Shown here piece by piece: positions 16,318 through 25,213 of a DNA stretch of 64,000 bases; within the stretch, counting starts at the first letter, position 1; each line of letters starts with the position of its first letter. This DNA is from Gammaproteobacteria bacterium (lineage in GTDB: Bacteria > Pseudomonadota > Gammaproteobacteria > Steroidobacterales > Steroidobacteraceae), in the NCBI GenBank assembly GCA_025359565.1, contig JANYFY010000017.1:51813-115812 (forward strand). The letters run 5' to 3'. A model generated the notes under the pieces. It had not been told where the DNA came from. It did not search any database and was given only the letters and a program-made list of their open reading frames with translations. Both the position numbers and the translations under genes were made by a program.

Positions 16318-16629
16318 CTAGTTCACGAATTCCTTGAGCGTTTTGAGCGCGGCAATACGCACTTTCTTGCTCGCAGGTTTCGCCTTGAACATCATTTTTT
16401 CCCCGTTGAAGGGATTGACGCCTTCACGGGCCTTAGTGGCGGGTTTCTTGACAACTTTCATCTTCAAAAGACCGGGAAGGGTAAACACGCCATGGCCGCG
16501 CAGACTCTTCTTGATCGAAGCCGAAAGTGAATCAAACACGGCTCCGACCTGTTTCTTGGAGAGCTCTGTTTCCTTCGAAATGCTAGTGAGAATTTCAGAC
16601 TTGGTCGGTGCTGCATTCTTTTTCGCCAT
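16318..16629 (-). CDS. HU-family DNA-binding protein
   Basis: A 103-residue histone-like protein. After a lysine-rich start (MAKKNAAPTKSEI) it has the HU/IHF helical dimer core (LSKKQVGAVFDSLSASIKK), the beta-arm entry HGVFTLPGLLKMKV and the arm and tail GVNPFNGEKMMFKAKPASKKVRI. The arm-tip sequence NPFNGE with KPASKKV is unlike canonical HupA/HupB (NPQTGK...) but seen in longer paralogues. I chose the ATG at 16629 because GGAG precedes it by nine nucleotides; a longer frame to 16683 lacks a site. It bends DNA non-specifically; a nucleoid role is expected. Confidence 0.88.
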   Translation of the reverse strand: MAKKNAAPTKSEILTSISKETELSKKQVGAVFDSLSASIKKSLRGHGVFTLPGLLKMKVVKKPATKAREGVNPFNGEKMMFKAKPASKKVRIAALKTLKEFVN

Positions 16630-16842
16630 ATTAAAATCTCCTGGTGGTTTGCGAAAACGGGCGTTAATTGCCCAAAAATTCAACTCGGCGCCGAAAATAA
16701 CACAGAAAAAAGCGGATGTTTAGCGAAATTACTAAAAAAATTTACTAAATTAATAGGTAGGAACCCTTATATTTCTAGCTTTCGCGCCTACTAGCCTGCT
16801 ATTACGCATTCAATCCGAGTGCAGCGTTTACTGTGAATTCAG

Positions 16843-17391
16843 TCATATAGACGCGATTGCTGGTGAGCGCAGTAGAATTAATAAAGCGCCAATTGCGATC
16901 GAAATCCACAGCACAGAGAAATCGATTTGGCCTATGGGTGGAATAATTTTTCGTACAGGCTTCAACAAGGGTTCGCATACTTGTCCAAATAAGCGCACAC
17001 CCGGCGCGTAACCACCTGGCGACATATAGCTCGTTAGCCAATAGATCAGGAGGGCAAAAAGGTAGATACGCAACACTGTGTCAACCAGGCCCACCAGCGT
17101 TATTCTTAGAAAACTCTCAGGGCCACCATACCCGTAACCGCCAAGTGCCAAGACTGCAGCGCTACGCGCACTGGCGACCATAAGCACCGCTAATACGGTG
17201 GCGGTGTCAATTTTGGCGATAGGCGGCAAAACGCGGCGCAAAGGTAAAATCAACCAATTCGTAATTCGGACGATGGCATCCGCCATGGGGTCGCGAAAAT
17301 CGGCACGGACGATCTGAAAAATTAAACGCAGCACAAAGGCTAAGGTTAGTAACCAGAGCAAGGTATCAACGATGTACCGAATAGCTTCCAT
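16843..17391 (-). CDS. yggT: YggT family membrane protein
   Basis: A 182-residue inner-membrane protein with two tandem YggT repeats, each two hydrophobic helices and a conserved loop: RITNWLILPLRRVLPPIAKID (about residues 42-62) and GQVCEPLLKPVRKIIPPIGQID (about 137-158). The role of YggT is not settled; it clusters with proC and yggS in many bacteria, as here. The ATG at 17391 follows the proC stop by 4 bp, and the three genes read as one operon. Confidence 0.9.
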   Translation of the reverse strand: MEAIRYIVDTLLWLLTLAFVLRLIFQIVRADFRDPMADAIVRITNWLILPLRRVLPPIAKIDTATVLAVLMVASARSAAVLALGGYGYGGPESFLRITLVGLVDTVLRIYLFALLIYWLTSYMSPGGYAPGVRLFGQVCEPLLKPVRKIIPPIGQIDFSVLWISIAIGALLILLRSPAIASI

Positions 17392-17395
17392 AGGT

Positions 17396-18241
17396 CTAAC
17401 TCTGCGTAGGCGGGATTTCGCCCCCATATTCTAGCGCGAGTTCAGCGGAACGGCGATCAGCCGCAGCAACGGCATGGCCAACAATGGCGCGTAGTCCGGC
17501 CGCGTCCATTACTGCAAGTGCCGCCGCAGTTGTACCCCCTTTAGAGGTCACTTGTTCGCGCAGCTTGCTTAAAGGTTCTGTGGAATGTCGCGCCATTTGT
17601 GCCGCACCAAACGCGGTCTCTAGTGTCAATTGATGCGCAATCTCATTGGGTAAGCCGCGTTCATGGGCGGCCGCTTGGAGGGCTTCCATAAACAGGAAAA
17701 AATAGGCGGGACCGCTGCCCGAGAGCGCTGTAACTGTGTCCATCTGGGATTCATGTTCTACCCATACGGTTGCACTCACCGCAGCCAGAATGGATTCCGC
17801 TAAGGCACGATAGGCGGCACCGACATTGATTGGAGCATATAGCCCGGTGGCACCAAAGCCGTTCAAGGCGGGCCGATTGGGCATGGTGCGTACCACTGGT
17901 ATATCGGGTCCAAGCCAGCGCGCCAAGGCAGCGTGAGGGATTCCCGCTGCAACTGAAATTATGAGTGGATGCTGGCTAAGGTTAGGGGTGAGGCTTAAGG
18001 CCGCGGCGCGCATTTGCTGCGGTTTTACCGCAAGGATTATTACTTCTGCGTCCCGAATGGCGGTGACATTGTTATCGGTCACCTCGATAGCGTACTCGCG
18101 GCTTAAGCGGTTGCGTTGCTCTTCGCTAGGATCAGCCACCACGATATGGCTGCTGGGAAGTCCGCGCTTAGTCAGACCCCCGATAAGCGCCGCCGCCATA
18201 TTGCCGCCGCCGATGAATGCCAATCTACGTATAGTGTTCAT
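17396..18241 (-). CDS. proC: Pyrroline-5-carboxylate reductase
   Basis: A 281-residue enzyme for the last step of proline synthesis, reducing pyrroline-5-carboxylate with NAD(P)H. The N-terminal FIGGGNMAAALIGGL is the dinucleotide site; VILAVKPQQM, GIPHAALARWL and RTMPNRPAL follow, and the C-terminal signature is TVTALSGSGPAYFFLFMEAL with TSKGGTTAAAL. All key motifs are present. It overlaps yggS by 17 bp. Confidence 0.95.
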   Translation of the reverse strand: MNTIRRLAFIGGGNMAAALIGGLTKRGLPSSHIVVADPSEEQRNRLSREYAIEVTDNNVTAIRDAEVIILAVKPQQMRAAALSLTPNLSQHPLIISVAAGIPHAALARWLGPDIPVVRTMPNRPALNGFGATGLYAPINVGAAYRALAESILAAVSATVWVEHESQMDTVTALSGSGPAYFFLFMEALQAAAHERGLPNEIAHQLTLETAFGAAQMARHSTEPLSKLREQVTSKGGTTAAALAVMDAAGLRAIVGHAVAAADRRSAELALEYGGEIPPTQS

Positions 18242-18959
18242 GGGTTTCCTTTATGCTTGGTATGACAGTTCTGGGCCCAAATAAGGCCGATCCGATTCGC
18301 ACATGGGTGGCTCCCGCAACGATAGCAGCCTCAAAATCCTCGCTCATTCCCATTGAAAGGGTGTCTAGCTGTAAATCTTGGCTATTTAATTGATCGAGTA
18401 GCTGTTTCAAGCGAATGAATACCGATAGCTGTTTACTGGCGTCGGTTTGTGCGGGGGGTACGCACATTAGGCCGCGTAGGCGTACGCGGGGAAGCGCTGC
18501 AATTTTTTGCGCCAGATCAGGTACTTCCTCTGGGTAAAGACCAGCCTTCGTAGATTCTGGAACCAATGCAACTTGAATACAGAGGTTTAACGGGTTGCGG
18601 TGTGACGATCTCTGATCCGACAGGCGTTTGGCTATTTCAAATCGATCGATTCCGTGAACCCAATCAAAATACAGGGCGATAGTGCGAGTTTTATTGGACT
18701 GCAAGCGACCGATGAAATGCCAGCATAGCTTTAAGTCGGTGAGCGAATCTATCTTTGAAATTGCTTCCTGTAGGTAATTTTCACCGAAATCCGCGACTCC
18801 TGCTGTGGCGACGGCGCGGCATGCTGCGCTAGTCTGGGACTTACTGACGGCGATTAATGTGACCCCGGAAGGGGTCCTGCCGGCTACTTGCGCGACTAAA
18901 TTGATGCGAGATCGCACCAGATTGACGTTAACCGCTAAATTCTGCGGACCAATTAACAT
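18225..18959 (-). CDS. yggS: YggS/PLPBP family pyridoxal 5'-phosphate homeostasis protein
   Basis: A 244-residue PLP-binding TIM barrel without known catalysis, involved in vitamin B6 and amino-acid homeostasis. The PLP lysine is in LIAVSKSQ (about residue 40); FGENYLQEA, WHFIGRLQSNK, GLMCVPP and LSMGMSEDFEAAI with VRIGSALFG (phosphate site) all match the family. It is the first gene of the yggS-proC-yggT operon and is divergent from pilT, with a 64-bp gap that must hold both promoters. Confidence 0.94.
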   Translation of the reverse strand: MLIGPQNLAVNVNLVRSRINLVAQVAGRTPSGVTLIAVSKSQTSAACRAVATAGVADFGENYLQEAISKIDSLTDLKLCWHFIGRLQSNKTRTIALYFDWVHGIDRFEIAKRLSDQRSSHRNPLNLCIQVALVPESTKAGLYPEEVPDLAQKIAALPRVRLRGLMCVPPAQTDASKQLSVFIRLKQLLDQLNSQDLQLDTLSMGMSEDFEAAIVAGATHVRIGSALFGPRTVIPSIKETHEHYT

Positions 18960-18981
18960 ATTAGGGGGTGAGCCTGTCTTA

Positions 18982-18987
18982 TATAAT
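18982..18987 (+). promoter_or_regulatory. Candidate -10 box for the pilT operon
   Basis: TATAAT lies in the 64-bp gap between yggS and pilT, 36 nt before the pilT ATG, which itself has AGGAG. No convincing -35 precedes it at the standard spacing. Confidence 0.3.
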
Positions 18988-19023
18988 GCTGCCTACACCA
19001 ATAGCTTAATTTAGGAGCCGCAT

Positions 19024-20064
19024 ATGGCGGTCGATATCGCTCAGCTTCTCGCTTTCGCAGTAAAGAATCATGCATCGGATTTGCACCTATCAGCAGGGGT
19101 GCCACCTATGATTCGGGTGGACGGCGATATCAAGCGCATCAATATGCCGGCGTTGGCACACAAAGAAGTGCATAGCATGGTGTACGACATCATGAATGAT
19201 AAGCAGCGTAAGGCCTACGAAGAGTTTTACGAAACCGACTTCTCATTTGAAATACCAAAATTAGCCCGCTTCCGTGTCAATGCGTTTAATCACAATCGCG
19301 GTGCCGGCGCCGTCTTCCGCAGTATTCCATCGACCATACTATCCCTGGATGAGTTAAACGCACCGAAAACATTCAAAGATCTATGCATGTTACCCCGTGG
19401 CCTGGTGCTCGTGACGGGCCCTACCGGATCTGGTAAGTCGACCACCTTAGCGGGAATGGTCAATCATTGTAATGACAATCGACCCGATCACATTATCACG
19501 ATTGAGGACCCTATCGAGTTTGTACATGAGAGTAAGCGTAGTTTGATTAATCAGCGCGAGGTACATCGCGATACGCTAGGGTTCACTGAGGCATTGCGGT
19601 CGGCTTTGCGTGAGGATCCGGATGTGGTTTTGGTCGGCGAGTTGCGCGATCTTGAAACCATCCGCTTGGCGCTGACGGCAGCTGAAACCGGACATTTGGT
19701 GTTTGGCACGCTCCATACCAGCTCTGCAGCTAAGACTATTGACCGTATCGTTGACGTGTTTCCGGCAGCCGAAAAAGATATGGTGCGTGCCATGCTCTCG
19801 GAGAGTTTAAGGGCAGTAATCTCTCAAACACTGATGAAAAAAGTGGGTGGTGGTCGGATTGCGGCGCATGAAATTATGATTGGCACTCCCGCGATCCGCA
19901 ATCTAATCCGCGAAGGAAAGATTGCGCAAATGTATTCGGCTATTCAGACGGGTCAGGGTCAGGGGATGCAAACGCTGGACCAATGTCTGCAGGATTTGGT
20001 GCAAAAAGGTGTGGTTAGCCGTGAAGAAGCGCGTTACAAGGCGCAAAATAAGGACAGTATTTAA
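19024..20064 (+). CDS. pilT: Type IV pilus retraction ATPase PilT
   Basis: A 346-residue hexameric ATPase at the base of the type IV pilus that drives pilin disassembly. The PAS-like N-domain begins AFAVKNHASDLHLSAGVPP. The Walker A motif is GPTGSGKST (Lys138), the Asp box is ITIEDPIEF, Walker B is VVLVGELRD, and the His box is FGTLHTSS. The C-terminal AIRNLIREGK, diagnostic for PilT and needed for retraction, is present. An AGGAG site precedes the ATG. It is the first of three tandem PilT-family genes, as pilT-pilU in Pseudomonas plus one more. Confidence 0.96.
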   Translation: MAVDIAQLLAFAVKNHASDLHLSAGVPPMIRVDGDIKRINMPALAHKEVHSMVYDIMNDKQRKAYEEFYETDFSFEIPKLARFRVNAFNHNRGAGAVFRSIPSTILSLDELNAPKTFKDLCMLPRGLVLVTGPTGSGKSTTLAGMVNHCNDNRPDHIITIEDPIEFVHESKRSLINQREVHRDTLGFTEALRSALREDPDVVLVGELRDLETIRLALTAAETGHLVFGTLHTSSAAKTIDRIVDVFPAAEKDMVRAMLSESLRAVISQTLMKKVGGGRIAAHEIMIGTPAIRNLIREGKIAQMYSAIQTGQGQGMQTLDQCLQDLVQKGVVSREEARYKAQNKDSI

Positions 20065-21222
20065 ATGGAACGCGAACAAGCTATTAAGCTCATGCAGGAT
20101 TTGCTGCGGCGCATGGTCGACAAGAAGGGTTCTGATTTGTTTGTTACCGCGGGTTTTCCACCGGCAATCAAGATTGACGGTGAAATACGACCTCAGTCTG
20201 AACGATCGCTCTCGCCGGAACAGGCGGCCGGAATGGTCCGAGCCATTATGAATGACCGTCAAACCAAAGAGTTCGATTCAACAAAGGAGTGCAACTTTGC
20301 GATTTCGCCTCCGGGTATTGGCCGTTTCCGTGTGAGTGCCTTTGTGCAGCAAGGACACACGGGTGCCGTGCTGCGGACCATTAACGCAAAAATTCCGTCG
20401 TTCGAAGAACTGGGGCTACCGTCAATATTAAAAGAAGTAGTGTTATCTAAGCGTGGATTTGTAATTCTGGTGGGCGGTACGGGTTCTGGCAAATCCACTA
20501 CATTGGCAGCCATGATTGGTCATCGCAATGAGAAGACTCGGGGTCATATCGTAACCATCGAAGATCCGGTTGAGTACGTGCATGAACATAAAAGTTGTGT
20601 GATTACCCACCGCGAAGTCGGTGTCGACTGCGAAAGTTGGCATTTGGCGCTTAAGAACACTTTGCGCCAAGCACCTGATGTCATATTGATTGGCGAGATC
20701 CGTGATCGGGAGACTATGGAATACGGCATTCAATTCGCTGAAACTGGACATTTGGTACTCGCTACCCTGCACGCCAATAGTTCCAACCAGGCTATTGATC
20801 GAATCATCAATTTCTTTCCTGAAGAACGTCGTGAACAATTGTTGATGGACTTGTCTCTAAATCTACGCGCCCTCGTCTCGCAGCGTCTAATTCCGCGTGA
20901 GGCGGGGCCGGGCCGTATTGCCGCCATGGAAATCATGCTGCAGTCTCCGTTGATTTCCGATTTAATCTTTAAAGGCGACGTTAGTAAGATCAAGGATGTA
21001 ATGGCGCGATCTAATCGCATGGGAATGAAAACTTTTGATCAGGCGTTATTTGAGCTATATGAAGCAGGTGAAGTCTCATATGAAGATGCACTGCGTAATG
21101 CCGACTCCAAGAACGAGTTGCGTTTACGCGTGAAATTAGACAGTAAGCGGGAAGTGAAAAATCCTGAAGAAGAGGATCAATCCCTTCAGATTGTTGAAGA
21201 AGAAGAAGGACAGGTGTTTTAG
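20065..21222 (+). CDS. pilU: PilT-dependent retraction ATPase PilU
   Basis: A 385-residue PilU, starting directly after the pilT stop. Features: LRRMVDKKGSDLFVTAGFPP, Walker A GGTGSGKST, Asp box VTIEDPVEYVHEH, Walker B VILIGEIRDRET, His box LATLHANSSN, and a C-terminal SPLISDLIFKGDVSKIKDVM in place of the AIRNLIRE of PilT. The acidic tail (EVKNPEEEDQSLQIVEEEE) is typical of PilU. PilU works with PilT to increase retraction force. All ATPase motifs are intact. Confidence 0.93.
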   Translation: MEREQAIKLMQDLLRRMVDKKGSDLFVTAGFPPAIKIDGEIRPQSERSLSPEQAAGMVRAIMNDRQTKEFDSTKECNFAISPPGIGRFRVSAFVQQGHTGAVLRTINAKIPSFEELGLPSILKEVVLSKRGFVILVGGTGSGKSTTLAAMIGHRNEKTRGHIVTIEDPVEYVHEHKSCVITHREVGVDCESWHLALKNTLRQAPDVILIGEIRDRETMEYGIQFAETGHLVLATLHANSSNQAIDRIINFFPEERREQLLMDLSLNLRALVSQRLIPREAGPGRIAAMEIMLQSPLISDLIFKGDVSKIKDVMARSNRMGMKTFDQALFELYEAGEVSYEDALRNADSKNELRLRVKLDSKREVKNPEEEDQSLQIVEEEEGQVF

Positions 21223-21225
21223 TTC

Positions 21226-22308
21226 ATGACGGAAGCTGCGTCTACTTATGTGATGAATACAAAGCCTTTGTTCAAGCTGATGGTGGAGCGCAAGGCGTCG
21301 GACTTGTTTTTCTCTTGCAACGCGCCGGTTAAAATAAAAATTCAAGGAAAAATATTTCCTGTTAATAAGCAGGTATTAAGCCCTGAGACTGTGAGACAAG
21401 CCGCGTTGGGATTGATGACGCAGGAACAAATTGATTATTTTAATGAGGAGCTGGAGATCGACTTTGCGATCTCAGAGTCAGGCTTAGGAAGATTTCGAGT
21501 AAATGTTTTTTATCAACGTGGCTATCCGGCTATGGTGCTGCGATATATCACCGCGGAAATGCCCAAATTGGAAGATTTGGGCATGCCTGACATTTACAAG
21601 GAATTGGTGATGTTAAAGCGTGGCCTCATCCTGATGGTGGGTGCCGCAGGAGCCGGCAAATCAACCACGCTGGCGGCAATGATTAACTACCGAAATGAAT
21701 CTTCGTCGGATCATATTTTAACCATTGAAGATCCGATAGAATTTTTACATTCCAACAAGAATTCTATTGTGAATCAGCGTGAAGTTGGTTTAGATACTAA
21801 ATCTTTCGCGCGCGCTTTACGCAGCGCAGTTCGCGCGGCACCTGATGTTATTTTGGTGGGTGAAATCCGTGACCGCGAAACTATGGAAGCGGCGCTAGCA
21901 TTGGCTGGAACTGGACACCTGTGTATTTCGACTTTACATGCTAATAACTGTGCCGAGACGCTGGATCGCATTATCAATATGTTTCCGCGCGACCAACACA
22001 ATCAAATTTTCTTGGATCTTTCGCAATATTTGCGAGCCATATTATCGCAACGCCTAGTAGTTGCCAAAGAGGGTGGGCGCGTGGCAGCCTCAGAGGTTAT
22101 GGTCAACACGCCGCACATTTCTGAGCTCATTAAGAAAGGCGATGTGATGGGGGTAAAAGAAGCCATTCGTACGGGTACTGAACGAGGGATGTTAAGTTTC
22201 GATAGCGCGTTGTATAACTTAGTGCGTGAAGGTCGTATTGAGTTAGAAGAAGCTTTGGTTAGTGCTGATTCACGTTCAAATCTCGAGACAAAAATTAATT
22301 TTGGGTGA
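21226..22308 (+). CDS. Third PilT/PilU-family ATPase
   Basis: A 360-residue paralogue, 3 bp after pilU. It starts like PilU (FKLMVERKASDLFFSCNAP). It keeps every ATPase element: Walker A GAAGAGKST (Lys145; the loop differs from GPTGSGKST and GGTGSGKST), Asp box TIEDPIEFLHS, Walker B VILVGEIRDRET, and ISTLHANN. The C-terminal PHISELIKKGDVMGVKEAI resembles PilU rather than the AIRNLIRE of PilT, and it lacks the acidic tail. It is most likely a PilU-type duplication with its own motor role; PilU2 or a pilus-subtype specific motor are both possible. An alternative start is ATG 21253. It converges on pyrB. Confidence 0.85.
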   Translation: MTEAASTYVMNTKPLFKLMVERKASDLFFSCNAPVKIKIQGKIFPVNKQVLSPETVRQAALGLMTQEQIDYFNEELEIDFAISESGLGRFRVNVFYQRGYPAMVLRYITAEMPKLEDLGMPDIYKELVMLKRGLILMVGAAGAGKSTTLAAMINYRNESSSDHILTIEDPIEFLHSNKNSIVNQREVGLDTKSFARALRSAVRAAPDVILVGEIRDRETMEAALALAGTGHLCISTLHANNCAETLDRIINMFPRDQHNQIFLDLSQYLRAILSQRLVVAKEGGRVAASEVMVNTPHISELIKKGDVMGVKEAIRTGTERGMLSFDSALYNLVREGRIELEEALVSADSRSNLETKINFG

Positions 22309-22315
22309 CAAGTTA

Positions 22316-23281
22316 TTAAAGTGCTCTTCGCTGCTGAGCCAGTGTATTCGCGATGATTGCTAGAACGGCCATGCGCACTGCGACACCATTATTGACCTGT
22401 TCCCGTATGACTGAGTGTGGCCCATCGGCAACCTCCGAGGCTATTTCGACACCTCGATTCATGGGACCTGGATGCATCACCAAAACGCTCGGTGAGGCGA
22501 GTGTCAGCCGCGCTTCGGTTAGGCCAAAATCACGAAAATAAGCGGCATCGTCTAGTGAAGTTGATTTTTTCATGCGTTCTTTCTGAATACGTAACATCAT
22601 CACAACGTCTGCACCTGCAATACCCGCTTCGATTCGGGTAAAGCGCTGTGAGCCTGGAAAATCTTCGTCAGGGAGCAGTGGTTCTGGCGCTACGAGGCGC
22701 ACATCGGTAGTACCGAGGGTCGCCAACGCTTGTGCGGCGGAGCGCGCTACCCTGGAGTGTCTAAGGTCACCGACGATGGCTACCTTCAAACCCGCGAAAT
22801 GGCGCTTGTGGGTGCGAATCGTCAGCATATCGAGTAACCCTTGGGTGGGATGTGACAAATGCGCTTCGCCGGCGCTGATAACCGATACATGTGGGGCGAC
22901 GTGGTTGATCAGGTATTCGGGTACTCCTGGCTCTGAGTCACGAATTACAAAGATATCGGTGTTCATTGCCTCAAGCGTGAAAAGCGTATCAAGAATGCTT
23001 TCACCTTTAACGCGCGAGCTGGATTGAAGGTCTAAATTCACGACCTGCGCACCGAGTCGCAATGCCGCAAGTTCAAACGAAGCACGGGTGCGGGTGCTGG
23101 GTTCGAAGAATAGATTAGCGATCGTGACTCCGCGCAGTTCTTGCCCTGAATAGGTAGGCTGACCTGGCAGGCGACGGAAAATTTCAGCACGATCCAAAAT
23201 GCTAGTTAAGGTTTGGCGGCTGAGACCTTGTAAGTTAATGAGGTGACGTAGGCCTCCCCTTACATCTTCTTGTGATTGCAT
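22316..23281 (-). CDS. pyrB: Aspartate carbamoyltransferase catalytic subunit
   Basis: A 321-residue enzyme for the committed step of pyrimidine synthesis (carbamoyl phosphate plus aspartate). The carbamoyl-phosphate loop FEPSTRTRASFE is complete, with SRVKGES, HPTQGLLDMLTI and HPGPMNRGVEI following. I chose the ATG at 23281, which follows the ruvX stop by 5 bp and has GAAGGA upstream; an in-frame start at 23308 would lie inside ruvX. In Pseudomonas this place is followed by pyrC' and preceded by pyrR; neither is here, so assembly and regulation of the enzyme may differ. Confidence 0.94.
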   Translation of the reverse strand: MQSQEDVRGGLRHLINLQGLSRQTLTSILDRAEIFRRLPGQPTYSGQELRGVTIANLFFEPSTRTRASFELAALRLGAQVVNLDLQSSSRVKGESILDTLFTLEAMNTDIFVIRDSEPGVPEYLINHVAPHVSVISAGEAHLSHPTQGLLDMLTIRTHKRHFAGLKVAIVGDLRHSRVARSAAQALATLGTTDVRLVAPEPLLPDEDFPGSQRFTRIEAGIAGADVVMMLRIQKERMKKSTSLDDAAYFRDFGLTEARLTLASPSVLVMHPGPMNRGVEIASEVADGPHSVIREQVNNGVAVRMAVLAIIANTLAQQRRAL

Positions 23282-23286
23282 GGATA

Positions 23287-23739
23287 CTAAATTCCTTCGA
23301 TGAACCAACGTTCCAGAATCACGCAGGCGGCTACTGCGTCGATGTCAGATTTAACGACTCTGCGCTTAATTATTCCCGACGCTCGGGCTTCGCGTAGCCG
23401 GCTGCTGGCTTCCAATGATGAGTATCGCTCGTCAACTAAGTGAACGTCGAGTGAATAGCGTTGCACTAACTCATTCGCAAAGGAACGCGCTGCGTTTGTC
23501 ATTACGTTCTCCGACCCATCTACATTGTACGGTATGCCGACTACAAAAAAAGCCGGTTGCCATTCACGAATAAGGCAATGAACTTGTTCCCACGGCGAAC
23601 CGTTGGGCCCCACCGATACTGCATTGAGTGCAGAAGCATGTCGGCTGAGCGTATCGCCGCACGCTACGCCAATACGGCGTAGGCCAAAATCAAAGGCGAG
23701 AGCTAATTGTGCACGCGCTGGTTGGCGTGATTCAGGCAT
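23287..23739 (-). CDS. ruvX: RuvX/YqgF-type RNase H-fold nuclease
   Basis: A 150-residue protein of the YqgF/RuvX family, an RNase H-like resolvase-fold nuclease tied to 16S rRNA 5'-end maturation in E. coli. It has the N-terminal ALAFDFGLRRIGVACGD (first acidic residue), FFVVGIPYNVDGSE, HLVDERYSSLEASS and the final SDIDAVAACVILERW carrying acidic residues. It overlaps yqgE by 8 bp in the common yqgE-ruvX pair. Confidence 0.93.
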   Translation of the reverse strand: MPESRQPARAQLALAFDFGLRRIGVACGDTLSRHASALNAVSVGPNGSPWEQVHCLIREWQPAFFVVGIPYNVDGSENVMTNAARSFANELVQRYSLDVHLVDERYSSLEASSRLREARASGIIKRRVVKSDIDAVAACVILERWFIEGI

Positions 23740-24295
23740 TGCCGCTTAAGCTGCTGAGACGAGAAAGTTCGATGCCCAGTAACCGTCCGGCCGCTTGCCA
23801 GCGTGACTCGAACGGTAAGTCAAAAATAATGCGAGTATCGATTGGGGCGTTTAACCACGAGTTGGCGCGGATCTCTGCTTCCAACTGACCACCGTCCCAG
23901 CCCGCATATCCGAGAGCAAGTACGGCATTCGATGGTCCCGCACCTTGCGACATGGCGTTCAAAATATCGCGTGAAGTCGTTACGTGTAGGGTATCGGAGA
24001 TTATCAGGGTTGAATCCCAAGCACCTTGCGCGGGATGAACTACAAATCCGCGATCGCTTTGCATGGGACCGCCGCGTAATACTGGGCTATTACGGATTTG
24101 ACTATCGGGGAGGCCAATATCCATTTGTTCGAAAATTTCCGACATACGCATGGGCAATGGTTTGTTGACAATTAAGCCAAGAGCACCGCGCGCGCTGTGC
24201 TCACATACTAGGGCGACTGTCTGAGCGAAATTTGAATCACTCATCGATGGCATGGCGATCAAAAATTGATTAGTTAAATAATGCGATGTGCTCAT
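23732..24295 (-). CDS. yqgE: YqgE/AlgH family protein (UPF0301)
   Basis: A 187-residue protein of the AlgH family. It begins YLTNQFLIAMPSMSDSNFAQ, followed by VALVCEHSARGALGLIVNKP, VLRGGPMQSDRGFVVH and LALGYAGWDGGQLEAEI, all diagnostic. AlgH was first linked to alginate regulation in Pseudomonas but its molecular function is unclear. I use the ATG at 24295; a TTG four codons earlier is less likely. It sits between tonB and ruvX as in Pseudomonas. Confidence 0.93.
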   Translation of the reverse strand: MSTSHYLTNQFLIAMPSMSDSNFAQTVALVCEHSARGALGLIVNKPLPMRMSEIFEQMDIGLPDSQIRNSPVLRGGPMQSDRGFVVHPAQGAWDSTLIISDTLHVTTSRDILNAMSQGAGPSNAVLALGYAGWDGGQLEAEIRANSWLNAPIDTRIIFDLPFESRWQAAGRLLGIELSRLSSLSGNA

Positions 24296-24316
24296 AGGGT
24301 TACTCAATACGTTATG

Positions 24317-25213
24317 TTAGCGGTATAGGGTGGATTTTTGCGCCTCGCCGCTTAGGAATTGCCATTCGTAGGCGATGCGTATTTCGTCGTGCTGAGCATT
24401 TAGGCCGCTTGGAAAAGGGTCAAAGGGCGCCGCTAGTCGCAAGATTCTTATGGCGGCTTCGTCAACCTCGACGTGCCCGCTGGTGCGGCGAATTCGCGCC
24501 TGCACGAGCGTACCGTCGGCACCAATGGTGACATCGATTACTGGCGTTCCCGAGAGTTTTTGGCGGCGCACCGCATCGGGAAAATTTAACGTGCCGACGC
24601 GTTCAATTTTGCGACGCCAGCTGTCTAGGTACACCGCGACATCAGATTCGCGGGTATCAGCCGCGGTCCACAATTGATTTTTCGAATCGCCGCGCAGTCG
24701 AAGTTCAATACCGTCATCGTTCGCTTTCATGCCCAAATCGGGCTTGTCTTCTTGTGATAGCGGAGGTTGCGAGGCGTCTTTTGCGCTATTGGGTGAAGCG
24801 AAGTACAAAACTTTTACCGCTAGGGCGTGAGTCGCGACAAGTTCGTCGTCACCAGAATGGGTACCGATTTGTGGGTCAGACGTACTTTCCCCTAAGGGCG
24901 TGCCAGCCCTCGGTGCGGCGTTTACGGAAGATTTGGGGATGAGCGCGCGCTCTGTCTGCCGGGTATTGCCAAAGCCTTTCTGGTTGTGATCTGAGAGGTA
25001 TTTTGCCGCGGTATTTTTTTCCTTGGTTTGGATGTCCGTGTTAACCAGGATAACTTCTAGCGCGGGTGCATCTTTGTCCGTAGCGTCACGGCTTTGGCTG
25101 CTAAATGTCACGCCCAATATCACAATCGCATGCAACAATGCAGCCAGAAATCCCGTTGTTATCATGCGGTCATTTGCGGGCGGCAAACCGATATTTAGAG
25201 CCTCGGTGCTCAT
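24317..25213 (-). CDS. TonB-like energy transducer
   Basis: A 298-residue protein with one N-terminal membrane helix (TTGFLAALLHAIVILGVTF), a long variable periplasmic middle and a C-terminal TonB domain (RKIERVGTLNFPDAVRRQKL, then GTPVIDVTIGADGTLVQARI and DEAAIRILRLAAPFDPFP). It would couple the proton motive force through ExbB/ExbD to an outer-membrane receptor or, like the homologue next to gshB in Pseudomonas, act in pilus-linked motility rather than iron uptake. Its ATG overlaps the gshB stop (ATGA). Confidence 0.85.
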   Translation of the reverse strand: MSTEALNIGLPPANDRMITTGFLAALLHAIVILGVTFSSQSRDATDKDAPALEVILVNTDIQTKEKNTAAKYLSDHNQKGFGNTRQTERALIPKSSVNAAPRAGTPLGESTSDPQIGTHSGDDELVATHALAVKVLYFASPNSAKDASQPPLSQEDKPDLGMKANDDGIELRLRGDSKNQLWTAADTRESDVAVYLDSWRRKIERVGTLNFPDAVRRQKLSGTPVIDVTIGADGTLVQARIRRTSGHVEVDEAAIRILRLAAPFDPFPSGLNAQHDEIRIAYEWQFLSGEAQKSTLYR

